A stretch of DNA of 64,000 bases. It comes from Bretschneidera sinensis. Lineage: Eukaryota > Streptophyta > Magnoliopsida > Brassicales > Akaniaceae. Shown piece after piece: positions 22,574-33,331 of the stretch (its first letter is position 1; the number at the start of each line of letters is the position of its first letter). The position numbers were made by a program, and so were the translations under genes. The notes below the pieces were generated by a model. It searched no databases. It was not told the origin of the DNA and saw only the letters and a program-made list of their open reading frames with translations. The stretch lies in assembly GCA_023935145.1 (NCBI GenBank), contig CM043698.1, forward strand, positions 64,502,001-64,566,000. The letters are read 5' to 3'.

Positions 22574-23570
22574 TTTAGAAAGAACTCAGCCTCAAGTTGA
22601 AATATATGCTAGTACCAAGAGCTTCGGTGTGGAGAAACAAAGCATGGCTATGAAAGTTTGTGACAGCGAAAGCACTAGAAGGTGAAAAAAATTTCGCCGA
22701 AACTGTTTGTTGCCGAGGTATTTGAAACCAACTAGGGAGGATGAACTCAATAGCAAGGGCAAGTGGATTCACAAGAGCCTCACTTATACAAGGAACTTTA
22801 TCTTAATTTCGAACCGTTTCAACCACTTCAATGTGCTCAGCAAAGTCCACTGCACAAGAAACTGGCTCAACCGATACAACCTCCACTAGAATATCTTTGG
22901 TTTCATCAACTTCATCTTGGGTTGGAAATGGCTTATATTCCACAATATTCTCTTGTTGCTCTACGGAGTTTTCCCCATCAGTGTGCTTCGAGTTATCAAG
23001 TTCAGGATCATCTTTCACTGTCACAATATCCAAGGGTTTGCACAATTTTTCACATTCTTTCATTTTTTCTTTACATTCTTTCAATAGGTGGATTAGCTCC
23101 TCTGGAACTTGGGAGGAAGCTAATGGGTTGAACTTCTATTCTATCACAAGCTCGTTGTAGGCATCATACCCATCATAACTTTCGGAAGCACGATCATACT
23201 CAACACAACCATGGTTAGCAGCTTTACGAGCATAATATAATTTTTATATGCAACTCCCTCATCATCATAAATATAACCGCCATTTTCATTCAAAGCATGG
23301 ACATCTTGAGAACTCTGCTCACACTCATACTCATATTGGTGCTGCAATTCTTCAAGTCGTCTCTCATCATGATAAAACCAATATTGAAGTTCTCTATATT
23401 CTTCATACATACATCGAGGAAGATAACACTAACCATACTTGATCATTTTGGATTTCAACGCATCCAAGCAAGAATAAGCGCTTGATAGCTGAGTTTGTAG
23501 ATTTCGAATACGAATCCGAGTACTGTAAGACATGATATCAAACTAAAATACCTCAAACATAATTAAATTT
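22574..23570 (-). pseudogene. Gag-like protein remnant of the LTR complex
   Basis: The minus strand from 23533 reads MSYSTRIRIRNLQTQLS, then after a stop MYEEYRELQYWFYHDERRLE and LQHQYEYECEQSSQD (23410-23280). In another phase (23084-22803) it reads MKECKEKMKECEKLCKP and an acidic tract. It ends near the LTR with SHALFLHTEALGTSIYFNLR. It has a coiled-coil-like, Glu-rich composition and at least two frameshifts. It shows no zinc knuckle, protease or RT. I infer that it is a structural (gag-like) protein of a non-autonomous element. Confidence 0.5.
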
Positions 23571-23856
23571 TTTCACTTTTTTTCCCTCTGTTTTTGCTTT
23601 TCTTTATACTCTTTTCTGTTTTTTTTTTTGTTTTTGCAGAAAAAATTACAGATAATTACATTAAAAAAAATTTAAAAAAAACTTGAAATTCTTTTTTTGA
23701 ACTAGCTCAGGCTCGACTCGGTCCGACTCTGTTCACGGCAGGTGGCGGCGGCTGGTGGTGGAGGTTGACAGTAGACAACAAAAGAAGGTGTGTTTGGCTA
23801 CTATACGTGGGATTTTTCTTACGGTGTTTTTTTTTCTCACACGGAACGAAATTAGG

Positions 23857-23868
23857 GCTCTGATACCA
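23857..23868 (-). promoter_or_regulatory. Primer binding site, initiator tRNA-Met type
   Basis: The minus strand reads TGGTATCAGAGC, two bases from the LTR edge at 23871. It sets the minus orientation of the element. Confidence 0.88.
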
Positions 23869-23870
23869 CT

Positions 23871-24299
23871 TGATGTAGTACAGTAAGGAAGAATTGAAAA
23901 GAAATTAGGAAATTAAATATAGATGATCCAAATCACATGGATCTTCCCAAATCACATGGATGATTCAACACTCAATCACAGAGCATAAAAAATAATATTT
24001 AGTTCGATTTCGTTCATAAGCTGTCGAATAACAAATGAGAATCTTATATATATATATATGAAAAATCGTAACCTAAATATAAAGACTAAATCCTAAGAAG
24101 ATAAGAACAACAAATCAGATAACCATAAGAGATAAGCCTAATCTTAATTCAACAAATCAGATAACAAAATAAGTTTAATCCTAATCAAAGAAACTAACTA
24201 AGATAATAATTCTTAATATTTCAATTACATAATTATTTTCATATCCCCCAATTCTTAGATTAAAATTCTTAATTCTAATTTTCCTCATGTTCCCTATCA
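23871..24299 (-). repeat. LTR copy 2 (5' LTR next to the primer site)
   Basis: It runs TGATGTAGTACAG to CCCTATCA on the plus strand, 429 bp. It contains repeated AAATCACATGGA words and a short TA run, and aligns with copies 1 and 3. Confidence 0.8.
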
Positions 24300-24309
24300 T
24301 GATACCACT

Positions 24310-24776
24310 TGATCCTGAACAATAAGGAAGAATTGAAAAGAAACAAGGAAATTAAAGATAGATGATCCAAATCACGTGGATTTTCCCAAATCACATGAGA
24401 ACACTGAACCAAATCACATGGAACAGTAGTCCAAAAAACATGGACAATTCAACACTCAATTACAGTGTATGGAAATTGATAATTTAATCTGAATTCATTC
24501 ATAAGCTGCCGAATAACAAATGAGAATCTTATATATATATATAGGGAAAATCTTAACCTAAAGATAAAGACTAAATCTAAGAGCAACAAATAACCATGAG
24601 AGACAAGCCTAATCCTAATCCAACAAATCAGATAACCATGAGAGACAAGCCTAATCCTAATCAAGGAAGCTAACTGAGATAATAATTCTTAATATTTTCA
24701 ATTACACAATTATTCCTATATCCCCAATTCTTAGATTAAAATCTTTAATTTTAATCTTTCTCTTGTTCCGCCATCA
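24310..24776 (-). repeat. LTR copy 3 (extra LTR)
   Basis: It runs TGATCCTGAACAATAAGG to GTTCCGCCATCA on the plus strand, 467 bp. It is separated from copy 2 by only TGATACCACT, a remnant of a primer site. A 50-bp internal segment including GAGACAAGCCTAATCC is duplicated (about 24597-24661). Confidence 0.8.
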
Positions 24777-25606
24777 AGAAAATCAAATCACAAGAGGACT
24801 CTTGAATTTTGCTGAGATGGGATGCTCAATCTAATTTGGAGAAAGTGGAAGAACCGAAAGAAGTGTATGTTACATTCTACCTAAGTTGCTCCATGATACA
24901 ACTAATGCTAGATTAGATACTGGTCAAGAACTACTTTTTTATTCTCTGCATTTATGCATTTCATGTTTGTCTGGTTGATTTATGTTCATGAAACTTGAAG
25001 GTTTTATTCATTTATAGATCTGCATTTAGACCCTGTTAACTCTTTAAGTCAACTTGGTTGACTTGAATTGAGATTTTATGGGACTTCTTTGTCACTGTAG
25101 TAAAGGGTAGGCACTCAAGCAATTATGTCTTTGAATTCGACTTTTTGATGGATTCAGATAATCAAATTCCTCAAGGACTGAAATAACATCTTTCCTCAAC
25201 TATCAAAAAGAAAAAAACATCTTTACTCATTTAACATATCATTTTTCCTTAGTTTGACCCTTCTGATTATTGAGAAATTTACATGATCTACTTGTTGTAA
25301 CATTCTTTGGATGATCTATTTATTAATGTTAAAAGAAGAAGTGTGGCAGTACAAGAAAGGTAGGTATTCTGGTGGAACATGTGCCTCCTGCTTATGAATC
25401 GTTATGTTGAAGTAGATCCTTTATTGTGAATAGGGAGAATATTTTCACACATATAGAGATGCATGCTTCCCATGATTGTTGAGTTAAAAAGTGCTTCCTT
25501 TACTGGCTGTTGCATTTTTCAGTGTTTATATTTCCTTTTGTTTGTTGACTTGTCCCTTTTTGGTTATCTTGTTTCATTTATTCCCCTTCCCCATATACAT
25601 CAGCCT
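24777..25606. other. Intron-like sequence
   Basis: T-rich text with no sustained frame. A weak coding-like patch follows the LTR (24779-24870), but no frame continues beyond about 20 codons. Confidence 0.35.
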
Positions 25607-25733
25607 CAAGAAAGAAGCTTCTTTGGTTTTGCAATCATGTGGTTGGGTTGATAAAGTACGCAGTTTCATTTGTTCAAGAACGAGGTTATGTGCACAAGAA
25701 GTCGGAAATTCTCCAAGTGGTAGTGACTTAAAG
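25607..25733 (+). CDS. Candidate internal exon, unrecognised
   Basis: It is bounded by a good acceptor (CATATACATCAG, ending 25604) and a donor (AAAGTAAGT at 25731). One frame is open throughout: KKEASLVLQSCGWVDKVRSF, then ICSRTRLCAQEVGNSPSGSD. No family is recognised. It could be an exon of the gene whose 3' part lies at 28505-28908, or a remnant. Confidence 0.3.
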
Positions 25734-26640
25734 TAAGTTTCTTATTCTTTACAAAAGATTCATATACAATATTTTTCTTTATAGATCAATGTTTCAGATA
25801 TATGTAAAGAGTTTACGCACTTGTATCTTTTTTTCTTGCACTGAAGTATTTTTGAGTCTTTGTCAAATGGGTGAACTTTCATTGTTAATTTGAGTTCTAA
25901 AGAAGATTTACCATTTCCTGATGATGTTAATTCCAAAATTTCAATACAATTAGTACAAGCTAACCAATGCTCATTAAATTTATTAAGTCATGTCACCCAT
26001 GTAGTGAGTGTAATTTGTTTGTTCTGAACTTTAGATGCATTCTTCTCTTTTCTTTGATTACGTGATATTGATTTTTTAATATTTTATTTTTACTTGAATC
26101 GCTTTTATTTGATTATCTTTGCTTGAATTAAATTTTATTCCTTTTTTACTTCTCTCTTTAATAGCTTTCGCAGGAGCATTAGCGTTAATATCATTTTAAA
26201 CATCAGAAATAAAACTCTTGTTGGCTTTGCAAGATACACTGTTTCACAGTTTAATATACGATTTAATGATTATCTTCCTTCATTAACTCTTAATTTTTAT
26301 CTTTTTTTTCTCACTCTATAAGATTTTTATGCGACATTTTAAGTATTGGAAGTACAAAACATTTATTTTGTTTATATTATTTGCTTAGCTGGGTACTCTG
26401 TTTGAAACTGGTTACATTTTGAATTTAAATACTACCTCCGTTCTGTTTCTATTATTGCCTTCGAAATTGTACATTGTTTAAGGAATGTGCTTCAAGTGCA
26501 TTTACATGGGAAACATTATAACTGATTTCATATTTGCCCTCAATGCTTTGAGCATATTTGAGTTTTTTTGTTTCTTCTTGTAAATTACCACTATTAAGAA
26601 GGAAACGATTGGGATTCAAAAGTTATTATCGGTCTGTTTG
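25734..26640. other. Intron-like or intergenic sequence
   Basis: T-rich, with no coding signal or repeat that I can define. Confidence 0.35.
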
Positions 26641-26739
26641 GATGCACCAATTTGACATTGAAATTAAGATTCAATGTCAAATCTATTGTTTGGTTACACT
26701 TTTAGACCTTCGATTTGGAATTGTATTATAATTCTAAAG

Positions 26740-27100
26740 GGCCCAATTCCAAAGCAAAACCAGAAATTTTTAACTTTTAAACCCGATACCTACCACTCCT
26801 TGGGTCGTTTTCCTCGATTTCTCGTGTTCCCCTTTCGACTCCCTCTGGCCGTTGATTTCTTCCAAGATCTGGCAAAAAATGGCCATTTTCAGGTGAAGTC
26901 TTTCTCTCACTTCGTCTCCCTCTCTTACTCTCTTTCTTCCTCTCACACTGTACCTGTAGGCCTTTGCTTGAGAAGAAATTGCTCGGTGATTTCTCTTCAC
27001 CAAAATCCTGCGAAGATTCTGACAATTTCTCGGTGAGCTCTCATTCTTTCTGTCTCTCTTCCTCCAGATCCTGTGATTCCACTGGCTTTGTTTCTAATAG
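26740..27100 (+). promoter_or_regulatory. CT-rich 5' UTR-like region, probable start of the 28505-28908 gene
   Basis: It is dense in CT blocks (TCTTTCTCTCACTTCG..., CTCTTTCTTCCTCTCACAC), as in plant gene leaders. An ATG in fair context at about 26879 (AAAAATGGCCATTTTCAG) is followed at once by a GT donor. A further acceptor (CCTGTAG, 26960) and donor (TCGGTGAGC, about 27031) bracket an exon-like piece. It is about 1.5 kb upstream of the next clear exon. It could instead be a separate short gene. Confidence 0.4.
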
Positions 27101-27867
27101 GCAATCAACATTGTTAAATATAAAACAAAATTATAGGACATGTAAGAGTGGTAAGACTGTTTTGAAGATGTTCGTTTTTGGATTATGCTACCATTTTTGT
27201 TTTGATTCAAGCGTTGAAAAGTAAACAAATTATATAGGGACCACTTTACTTTGAGGGATGCACAACGTTGTTTGCCATGTTGTGAACTCCAGATGGGGCT
27301 GTGATTTTATAGGGCTCTTTCATATTACCTTGGGTTAGCTTGAACTGGAAGATCAATGAGTAACTCTTGGCGTACCATTTGTATAGCATTTAAGAATGAT
27401 TCATCTTGCTTTTTTGGGCAATCTTTTTGGTTTCTAAAGCCTGTGATGACTTTTAAATGGGAATAAATTTTTCAAAAAATTGATCCTGTAGTTAGAATGG
27501 GAAGAAAGTTTTTTATCAAATTTATTGCTTTGCAAGTAATTGCCCGTGATGACTTGCAAACACTGGTTACTGGCAATTATAATAGTGTTTTATTTTTGAT
27601 TAAGTTTGATTATTTCTTGATCACACATACAAGTATGTATACATTTCTAGGCTAGAGATTAATTCAAGTTAATGAGACCAAAGATCTTAAAAAGTAATTC
27701 ATTATTTTGAAAGTTATTTTCACTCTGTCCCTGCAATTCTAGGGTGTATAATGTATACCAATAACTGCTACAAAGATTGAATAAATCATGACCATTTTTT
27801 AGCTGCTTTTGAACAAGCTAGTTAAGACATGATGGTCTATGATGTTCTAGGGTTATTTTCCTCCTTA

Positions 27868-28146
27868 CACTATGTTTGGAAGTTCAAAGGGAAGGCGAAA
27901 GAAAGATAAATATGGGAAGGGTTGAAAAACTTACCTTGTTTGGGAGTTTTATATGGCATGAGAGAGTAAAGGAGGATAAACACATTCTCTCTTTATTGAA
28001 AACCCTACAAACCCCCCAATTTGGAGGATTATAGGGAAACCCTCAATACCCTCTCCTATTTATGAAAAAAACTCTCATACAAGGCTTTTAAGTTAACCCT
28101 CCTTTACTTTCCCTTTATCCTCAAAACTCCCCTCCCAAACATAGTG
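27868..28146. mobile_element. MITE with 12-bp perfect terminal inverted repeats (279 bp)
   Basis: The ends are CACTATGTTTGG (27868-27879) and CCAAACATAGTG (28135-28146), exact complements. Purine-rich sequence on the left (GGGAAGGCGAAAG, TAAAGGAGG) is mirrored by pyrimidine-rich sequence on the right (CCTCCTTTACTTTCCC), so the unit can fold back. No transposase is present. The target duplication is not clear, so the superfamily is undecided. Confidence 0.75.
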
Positions 28147-28504
28147 AAGGAAAAGAAAAAAGGAAAAAATAGGATATCAATAGCACTAGACACAATAGAA
28201 TAAAAGAGTAGAGAAATGAGTTTAGAGTGCTACCAATGCCTTGCTTTTTGCTTCATACTTCACATGTGGTTTCTCACCAAGTGTCATCACACTAGCTTAA
28301 ATTGTTAGAATCTCTTTGATTCCTACTGCTAGACCTTCTCTCTTCATGTTTGCTTCAAAAGGTTCATTACATATGGTTCACTGATACATGATACTGTACT
28401 ACATTTTAGCTCTTGGAATTATTGGATAAGAAATCTTGATACTAATCCCTGAAGTACTTATGATGCTTTTTCTTGTAAGATTTTGTTTCTTCTGCGCGAA
28501 CACA

Positions 28505-28908
28505 GCTGGATCTCTTGGAGCAACTCACTTCAATTAGCTCATCAGTTGATGGTATTTAATCTCCATTCCCACCCTAGTTGTAATATTTTTTTGCTCTGTG
28601 AAAAGGACAAGTGAACCTGTTTTGCATCTTTGCCACTTTGGTGTATAGTAATTATAATTTTACTTAATGACCAGGTTACGAGAGCGATGGTAGTTTCCAG
28701 AAACTCACACTCTGTGACCAGCTAGCGCAATTGGTTGGGGACAGAGATGATGACTTCAGCATTCCTCTCTGTAAAAATTTAAAGAAAGTGAGTGCCAAGT
28801 TCTTAACTATTTTGGAGAAAAGAAACATCAAAAGACAAGCATACCTGAATGAAGTATCTAAGAGGAATGATACAGTTTTTTTAGCCACAATTGAACCCCT
28901 TTTATAAT
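28505..28908 (+). CDS. 3' exons of a small conserved-looking plant gene, possibly broken at the end
   Basis: There are two exons. The first, 28505-28551 (after GAACACAG, before GTATTT), reads LDLLEQLTSISSSVD. The second starts after GACCAG at 28674: GYESDGSFQKLTLCDQLAQL, then VGDRDDDFSIPLCKNLKKVS, then AKFLTILEKRNIKRQAYLNE, ending VFLATIEPLL and TAA (28906-28908). The frame joins across the intron, and the charged, helix-rich composition looks like a real protein. Just past the stop a different phase encodes FIILGI and another ITGYVQLFP plus a stop, like a membrane anchor separated by frameshifts. That suggests a recent pseudogene or an alternative end. I do not recognise the family with certainty. 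Confidence 0.5.
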
Positions 28909-30525
28909 ATTAGGGATCGCATAACTGGTTATGTGCAACTTTTTCCATGATATAATTTTATTAATTATATACACATACAAAATGTAGTTTCCTTGACCTG
29001 ATAGATGTTATGGTTGAAGTATTTTGTGTGGTTCTTTTTATCTTTGAAAGCTAGGGATGACTAGTTTCATTTGAACTATATTTCACTCAAAAGTTTCAAA
29101 TAATCCATGATCAAAATACCATGAAGAGCTCTGTTTCAGAGCTAGCTGGGTAAAATGATCATATTTCATTGCATCCATTTCTGTTTTGGTCCCATGTTAC
29201 ATGAAAGTTATGAAGCACAAAACTTGCTTAAAATGACTTTCATTTTGGCAAAGTTCTAGTTTTCAAGTCTTTTAACTTTCTTTTTTCTTTTCATTCATTC
29301 CCATTAATATTTGAATCCTTGACGTCATGGCGTCTCAAACCTCACGATGGATTATCCTCAAATCATTGTTTCAAAATTGTTGTTTTCATTTGGAACTGAG
29401 GATAGTGATTTCTACTCCTTAATTTGTACAAAATGAAGTGTCAATAGGAACTTATACACTCAGGTTCTTGGTCGTTGGTAGGTAAGCTAATGGCTTTCGT
29501 TTCATTATACCATCCCATTCCAGCGTCTTTTAAGTTGTATTTTTTGCCTTTTATTTATTCCTCAAAACCCCCTTGGGTTGCTAATTTATCTGAGAAAGTG
29601 GCTACCTTTGTTCCAACTTCATTTAATTATGTGATCTTTTTGGTAATAAAAAGCAGCAGCAGAAATTTATGGACAAAGTCCCAAATTTGTGTAATCTTTT
29701 TAAGTAGGAACGAGAATACTATGATATGTTTCAGTTAACCGAAGATGTTTACATTCTTAGCATGCACAGGATACCAGCTGGGAGGTCTGGTAAGACCGCC
29801 ATATATAGGTGTCGGGTTACATTATTAAGTATGTGAAAATTAATTAATAATAAATTAATACTTAATTTTTTAATGCAATATGTAATGTTATGATTCTTAA
29901 TCTCAAAATTAAGTATTAAATTATCTCAGACAATTTGTCCACAAAGCTATTTTCACTAATGTTTTGTATCAAATTTTAGATATTAAATTTCATATAATAA
30001 CTTTATTCCATTATATTTTTTCAAGACAATTAAAAATAAAATTTTATTGTGACTTGAAGAAAAATGTAAAATTTATTATTCTTCTTAATTTTTTATTTGA
30101 AATTAATGAAACTACTCGTGTTAATAAAATGTTGAATCATGCATATCAACACATATAAATCAATAATTAATTAATTGTTATATAATTTATTTTATTTGAA
30201 AACTAATAAATTAACTATTATCTCAATTTTAGAAAGCAAATTGTTTTTTATAAAAAAATATATATTTTCAAGTCGTTTTGGACCATATTCGGGTCGGGTT
30301 CAAATCATAATATTTTGATATATTTTCGAATCGAATCGGGTTTTTAAATCGGGTCAGATTTTACCACCTCTAAAAACAAACAGCAGACAAGCCACCGATT
30401 CTGTTACAACACAGGCTCCTGATGTTAATCACAACAAAATTGAATATATATTGACTAGTTATGTATGTTTTTAATTATTTTTTTAACTTTATGTATCGAC
30501 GGTAAAGTTTCAATTGATTTGTAAA
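28909..30525. other. Intergenic sequence
   Basis: Increasingly AT-rich towards 30250, with no sustained reading frame of protein-like composition. At 30280-30370 there is a GGGTCGGGTT/AATCGGGT patch of a kind seen in decayed plant repeats. Confidence 0.4.
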
Positions 30526-30530
30526 CTTTA

Positions 30531-31386
30531 TGTTGGTTTTTTGTCTAAGGTTTAAGCATGATTTAAACATGGTCAAGGTTTGAACAGGTCCAAACATGGT
30601 TCAAAGATGGTTAAAATCCAAACCAAAGGTGGAGTATGAAAGTTCAGCAAGTTAAAAGGTTGAACACAAGTGTGTGCTTAAGTTTTGAGCGTGGCAAGGT
30701 CAGACACACTGCTGTGGAAGTTTCTGCCCACAGACAGGAGGTGTGCGCACAGCATCAGGAGGCTGCAGCATCAGATCACGCCGCAGCACACAGCACCACA
30801 TCAAAATGCACAGCATCACTTGGAGAGTGATGAAGGGCTGAGATTAAAGGAAGAACATGATCAAAGGGTCAAGAATGATTCACAAGATTGTCCAAGAATT
30901 AAGAGGCTATAAAAAGGGTTTCTTAGCCTCATTTCAAGTGGTGGAAAAGGTGTGTGAGAGAACCACACAGGTTGTGACATTGTGAGATCATTGTAAACAC
31001 AAGAGAGAATTGTGTGAGAGACATAAACACAAGAGGGACTCTTGTAGTGAGGCTGGTTGTAAAGAAGAGAGGTTAGTAGAGAATTGATAAAAAGCATTGT
31101 AATAGGTCTATCACTTACTCGTTCTCTTCTTGGTTCTTCAAGAACTTGGATTCTTGAAGGGGATTGCTGTAACTTTGTAAGAACCATTGAGACAGTGCAG
31201 AGAGTTCGGAGGAACTCACAGGGACGTAGGCACATTGCCGAACCTCGACAACAAATTACTTGTCTTCTTTCTTTCTTTGATTTTCTGTTCTTGTGTTCGA
31301 TTGCTGAAATTCTTTCTACAAGTCATTCAAGACTTGGGTGTTTGGAAGATCACCACCTGGGCATCTTGTCAAGGTGATTTTCAACA
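30531..31386 (+). repeat. 5' LTR of the copia element
   Basis: It runs TGTTGGTTTTTTG to TTTTCAACA, with short inverted ends TGTTG/CAACA. A likely TATA box (GCTATAAAAAGG, about 30905-30916) lies mid-LTR, so transcription would start near 30940. Later parts are rich in AACACAAGAG and TCTTGAAG words. Confidence 0.93.
30907..30915 (+). promoter_or_regulatory. Putative TATA box in the 5' LTR
   Basis: CTATAAAAAGG occurs here, with an equivalent in the 3' LTR (CTATAAAAAAGG near 35371). Position and sequence fit an LTR pol II promoter. No start site can be seen directly. Confidence 0.6.
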
Positions 31387-31387
31387 G

Positions 31388-31399
31388 TGGTATCAGAGC
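31388..31399 (+). promoter_or_regulatory. Primer binding site, initiator tRNA-Met type
   Basis: TGGTATCAGAGC follows the 5' LTR after a single base. It is the standard priming site for minus-strand DNA synthesis in plant copia elements. Confidence 0.95.
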
Positions 31400-31627
31400 T
31401 AAGCAGCTGGTTATCGGAGCAAGAAGTAAAAGGTACGGAGCCAAGACTCCAAGAATCAAAGATCAAACTTCTTGGGTGATTCAAGAACGGTGTAAAGATC
31501 AAGATCCGGTCGTGTTCTTGAAGGTTGATTCAAGAATGGTGTTAAAGATCCATCTTCGATCTGTGTTCTTGAGGTTGAAGAAAGTAGTTGTGGTTAGTGC
31601 ACAAATCTGGGATCTTGTCCGCAAAAG

Positions 31628-32962
31628 ATGGCTTCAAATTTCTGTGTGGAGAAGTTTGATGGAAAGGAGGACTTTGCCCTATGGAAGCGGAAGATCAATG
31701 CGGTTCTCATGCAGCAGAAAGTGGACTTGGTTATTGGAGAAGATGATGCTTTTCCAGCTAGTGCCACGAAGGACCAGCGGACCGAGATGAAGAAGATGGC
31801 CTATAGCACCATTTTCTTGCACATGTCGGATAATGTCACAAGAGAGTGCGGAGACTCGGAAGATCCAGCTGCAATATGGAAGAAACTAGATGAGTTGTTT
31901 CTTGCCAAGACTCTCCCTAATAAGAGGTATCTTCGTAAACAAATCTTTGCTTTTAAATTTGATCCTAAGAAAGAGTTGCGAAATAATCTTGATGCCAAGA
32001 TAAGGAGTGCATCAAGTGGTGAAGGGATGTTCTTTAAAAGAAGGCCAGCAACTTGGTATGGCAGCAACCATGGCTACTACCGGGACAGAGGTAGAGGAGA
32101 GAGCCATGGGAGAGTGCACCGCAGCATGTATGGCTACTACCGGGACAGAGGTAGAGGAGAGAGCCATAGGAGAGTGCACAACAGCATGCATGGCTACTAC
32201 CGGGACAGAGGTAGCGGAGAAAGCCATGGGAGAATGCATTCCAAACTGAGATTTGGAGGGAAGAGCTGCTACTACTGCCATAAGGAGGGTCATGTCAAGA
32301 AAGATTGCAAGAAGATGACAAGGGATAGAGGAGGAAGCCATACCAAGAATGGAGAGGCTTCGGTTGCAAAAACAGAACAGCAAGATGGTGATGTTCTTGT
32401 TGTGTGCTCGGATGTGAGCAAGGGGCAAGAAGGCAGCAGGAAATGGATCTTGGATACCGGATGCACTCATCATATGTGCCCTCACAAAGAATGGTTCAAG
32501 AATTTCAAGAAGATCAATGATAGAAGGGTCTTCTTGGGGAATGATAATTCTTGCCAAGTGAGAGGAATTGGAGATATCCAATTGAGGATGTTTGATGGAG
32601 TCACAAGGCTGCTGGAAAATGTGAGGTATGTTCCAGATTTGAAGAGGAACTTGATCTCATTGGGGCAGCTGGATTCCATGGGCTATACATGCAAGATAGA
32701 GGGAGGAAAGATCAAGGTGGCCAAGGGATCTTTGGTAGTGATCAAGGCAGCAAGAAACGATGGACTCTATGAGATGATCGGAGAAACAGAAACCAATGAT
32801 CAAGCAGCAAGCTTGATGGCTGAGCTGGACAAGGCAGCCCTTTGGCACACTTGCTTGGGACACATGAGCGAAAAGGGCCTGCAAGTGCTTAGCAAGGAAG
32901 GTCTACTTGGTGGTGACAAAGTAGAAAAAATGGATTTCTGTAAGAGCTGTGTTTTTGGGTAG
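31628..32962 (+). CDS. Copia gag, zinc knuckle, protease and pre-integrase (frame ends at an internal stop)
   Basis: The 444-codon frame starts ASNFCVEKFDGKEDFALWKR, the N-terminus of Tork/Tnt1-type gag, then reads AIWKKLDELFLAKTLPNKRY. After about residue 125 the rest of the gag core is missing. The frame runs into a 20-residue repeat present three times (32071-32250, GYYRDRGRGESHGRVH type), then CYYCHKEGHVKKDC (about residue 214). The protease motif is WILDTGCTHHMC (about residue 272), with catalytic DTG in place. The pre-integrase region has LWHTCLGHMSEKGLQVL and FCKSCVFG. A TAG at 32960 ends the frame where integrase should continue (usual text K-C-x-x-G-K-x). Only the N-terminal third of gag remains, so particle formation is doubtful. 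Confidence 0.85.
   Translation: MASNFCVEKFDGKEDFALWKRKINAVLMQQKVDLVIGEDDAFPASATKDQRTEMKKMAYSTIFLHMSDNVTRECGDSEDPAAIWKKLDELFLAKTLPNKRYLRKQIFAFKFDPKKELRNNLDAKIRSASSGEGMFFKRRPATWYGSNHGYYRDRGRGESHGRVHRSMYGYYRDRGRGESHRRVHNSMHGYYRDRGSGESHGRMHSKLRFGGKSCYYCHKEGHVKKDCKKMTRDRGGSHTKNGEASVAKTEQQDGDVLVVCSDVSKGQEGSRKWILDTGCTHHMCPHKEWFKNFKKINDRRVFLGNDNSCQVRGIGDIQLRMFDGVTRLLENVRYVPDLKRNLISLGQLDSMGYTCKIEGGKIKVAKGSLVVIKAARNDGLYEMIGETETNDQAASLMAELDKAALWHTCLGHMSEKGLQVLSKEGLLGGDKVEKMDFCKSCVFG
32071..32250 (+). repeat. 60-bp tandem repeat (three units) inside gag
   Basis: Units start at 32071, 32131 and 32191 and differ by a few bases. They encode an Arg/Gly/Tyr-rich 20-residue unit just before the zinc knuckle, and because the length is a multiple of three the frame is kept. 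Confidence 0.92.
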
Positions 32963-33319
32963 CAACATCAGGTCAGCTTCAACACCGGAGTGCACAAGTC
33001 TAAGGGCATTCTTGACTACATTCATGCGGACCTTTGGGGACCAGCAAGGACACCAACACAGGGAGGTAACATTTACTTTCTGTCTTTAATTGATGATTAT
33101 TCAAGAAAAGTGTGGGTTTATTTGGTGAAAAATAAATCAGATGTATTGAATAAGTTAGTGGTGTGGAAAGGGCTAGTTGAGACTCAAATGGGTAGAGTAG
33201 TTAAGGGGATAAGAACCGATAATGGCTTAGAAATTTTTAACCAAGAACTTGATCAATTCTGTAGGTTAAATGGCATTCTAAGACATATGACGGTTGTGGA
33301 AACTCTTCAGCAAAATTGA
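32963..33319 (+). pseudogene. Copia integrase core, N-terminal part, ended by a stop
   Basis: After the TAG at 32960 the same frame continues with KGILDYIHADLWGPARTPTQ and GGNIYFLSLIDDYSRKVWVY. It then reads VVKGIRTDNGLEIFNQELDQ and ILRHMTVVETLQQN. These contain the integrase D-D-E signature blocks: D in HADLWGP, D in RTDNGLE, with E at the later position. A TGA (33317-33319) falls in the QQNG-V-A-E-motif where Gly (GGA) is expected, one substitution away. Confidence 0.85.
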
Positions 33320-33331
33320 GTTGCTGAGTTA

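Larger units (their letters stand above)
22181..24776 (-). mobile_element. LTR retroelement complex: three LTRs and one gag-like internal region
   Basis: On the minus strand the order is LTR (24310-24776), a 10-bp scrap of primer site (TGATACCACT, 24300-24309), LTR (23871-24299), primer site, internal region (22574-23856), and a truncated LTR (22181-22573). The internal region has no RT or integrase, so this is a small non-autonomous (LARD/TRIM-like) element. It lies between the exon-like pieces at 21959 and 25607, possibly in one intron. Confidence 0.75.

Noticed and set aside
22763..23160. + strand open frames of 109-122 codons
   Set aside because: They overlap the better supported minus-strand gag-like text, and splice or homology evidence is lacking.
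32012..32581. 189-codon minus-strand frame
   Set aside because: It is antisense to the copia gag/protease and follows the 60-bp repeats; composition reflects the sense codons.
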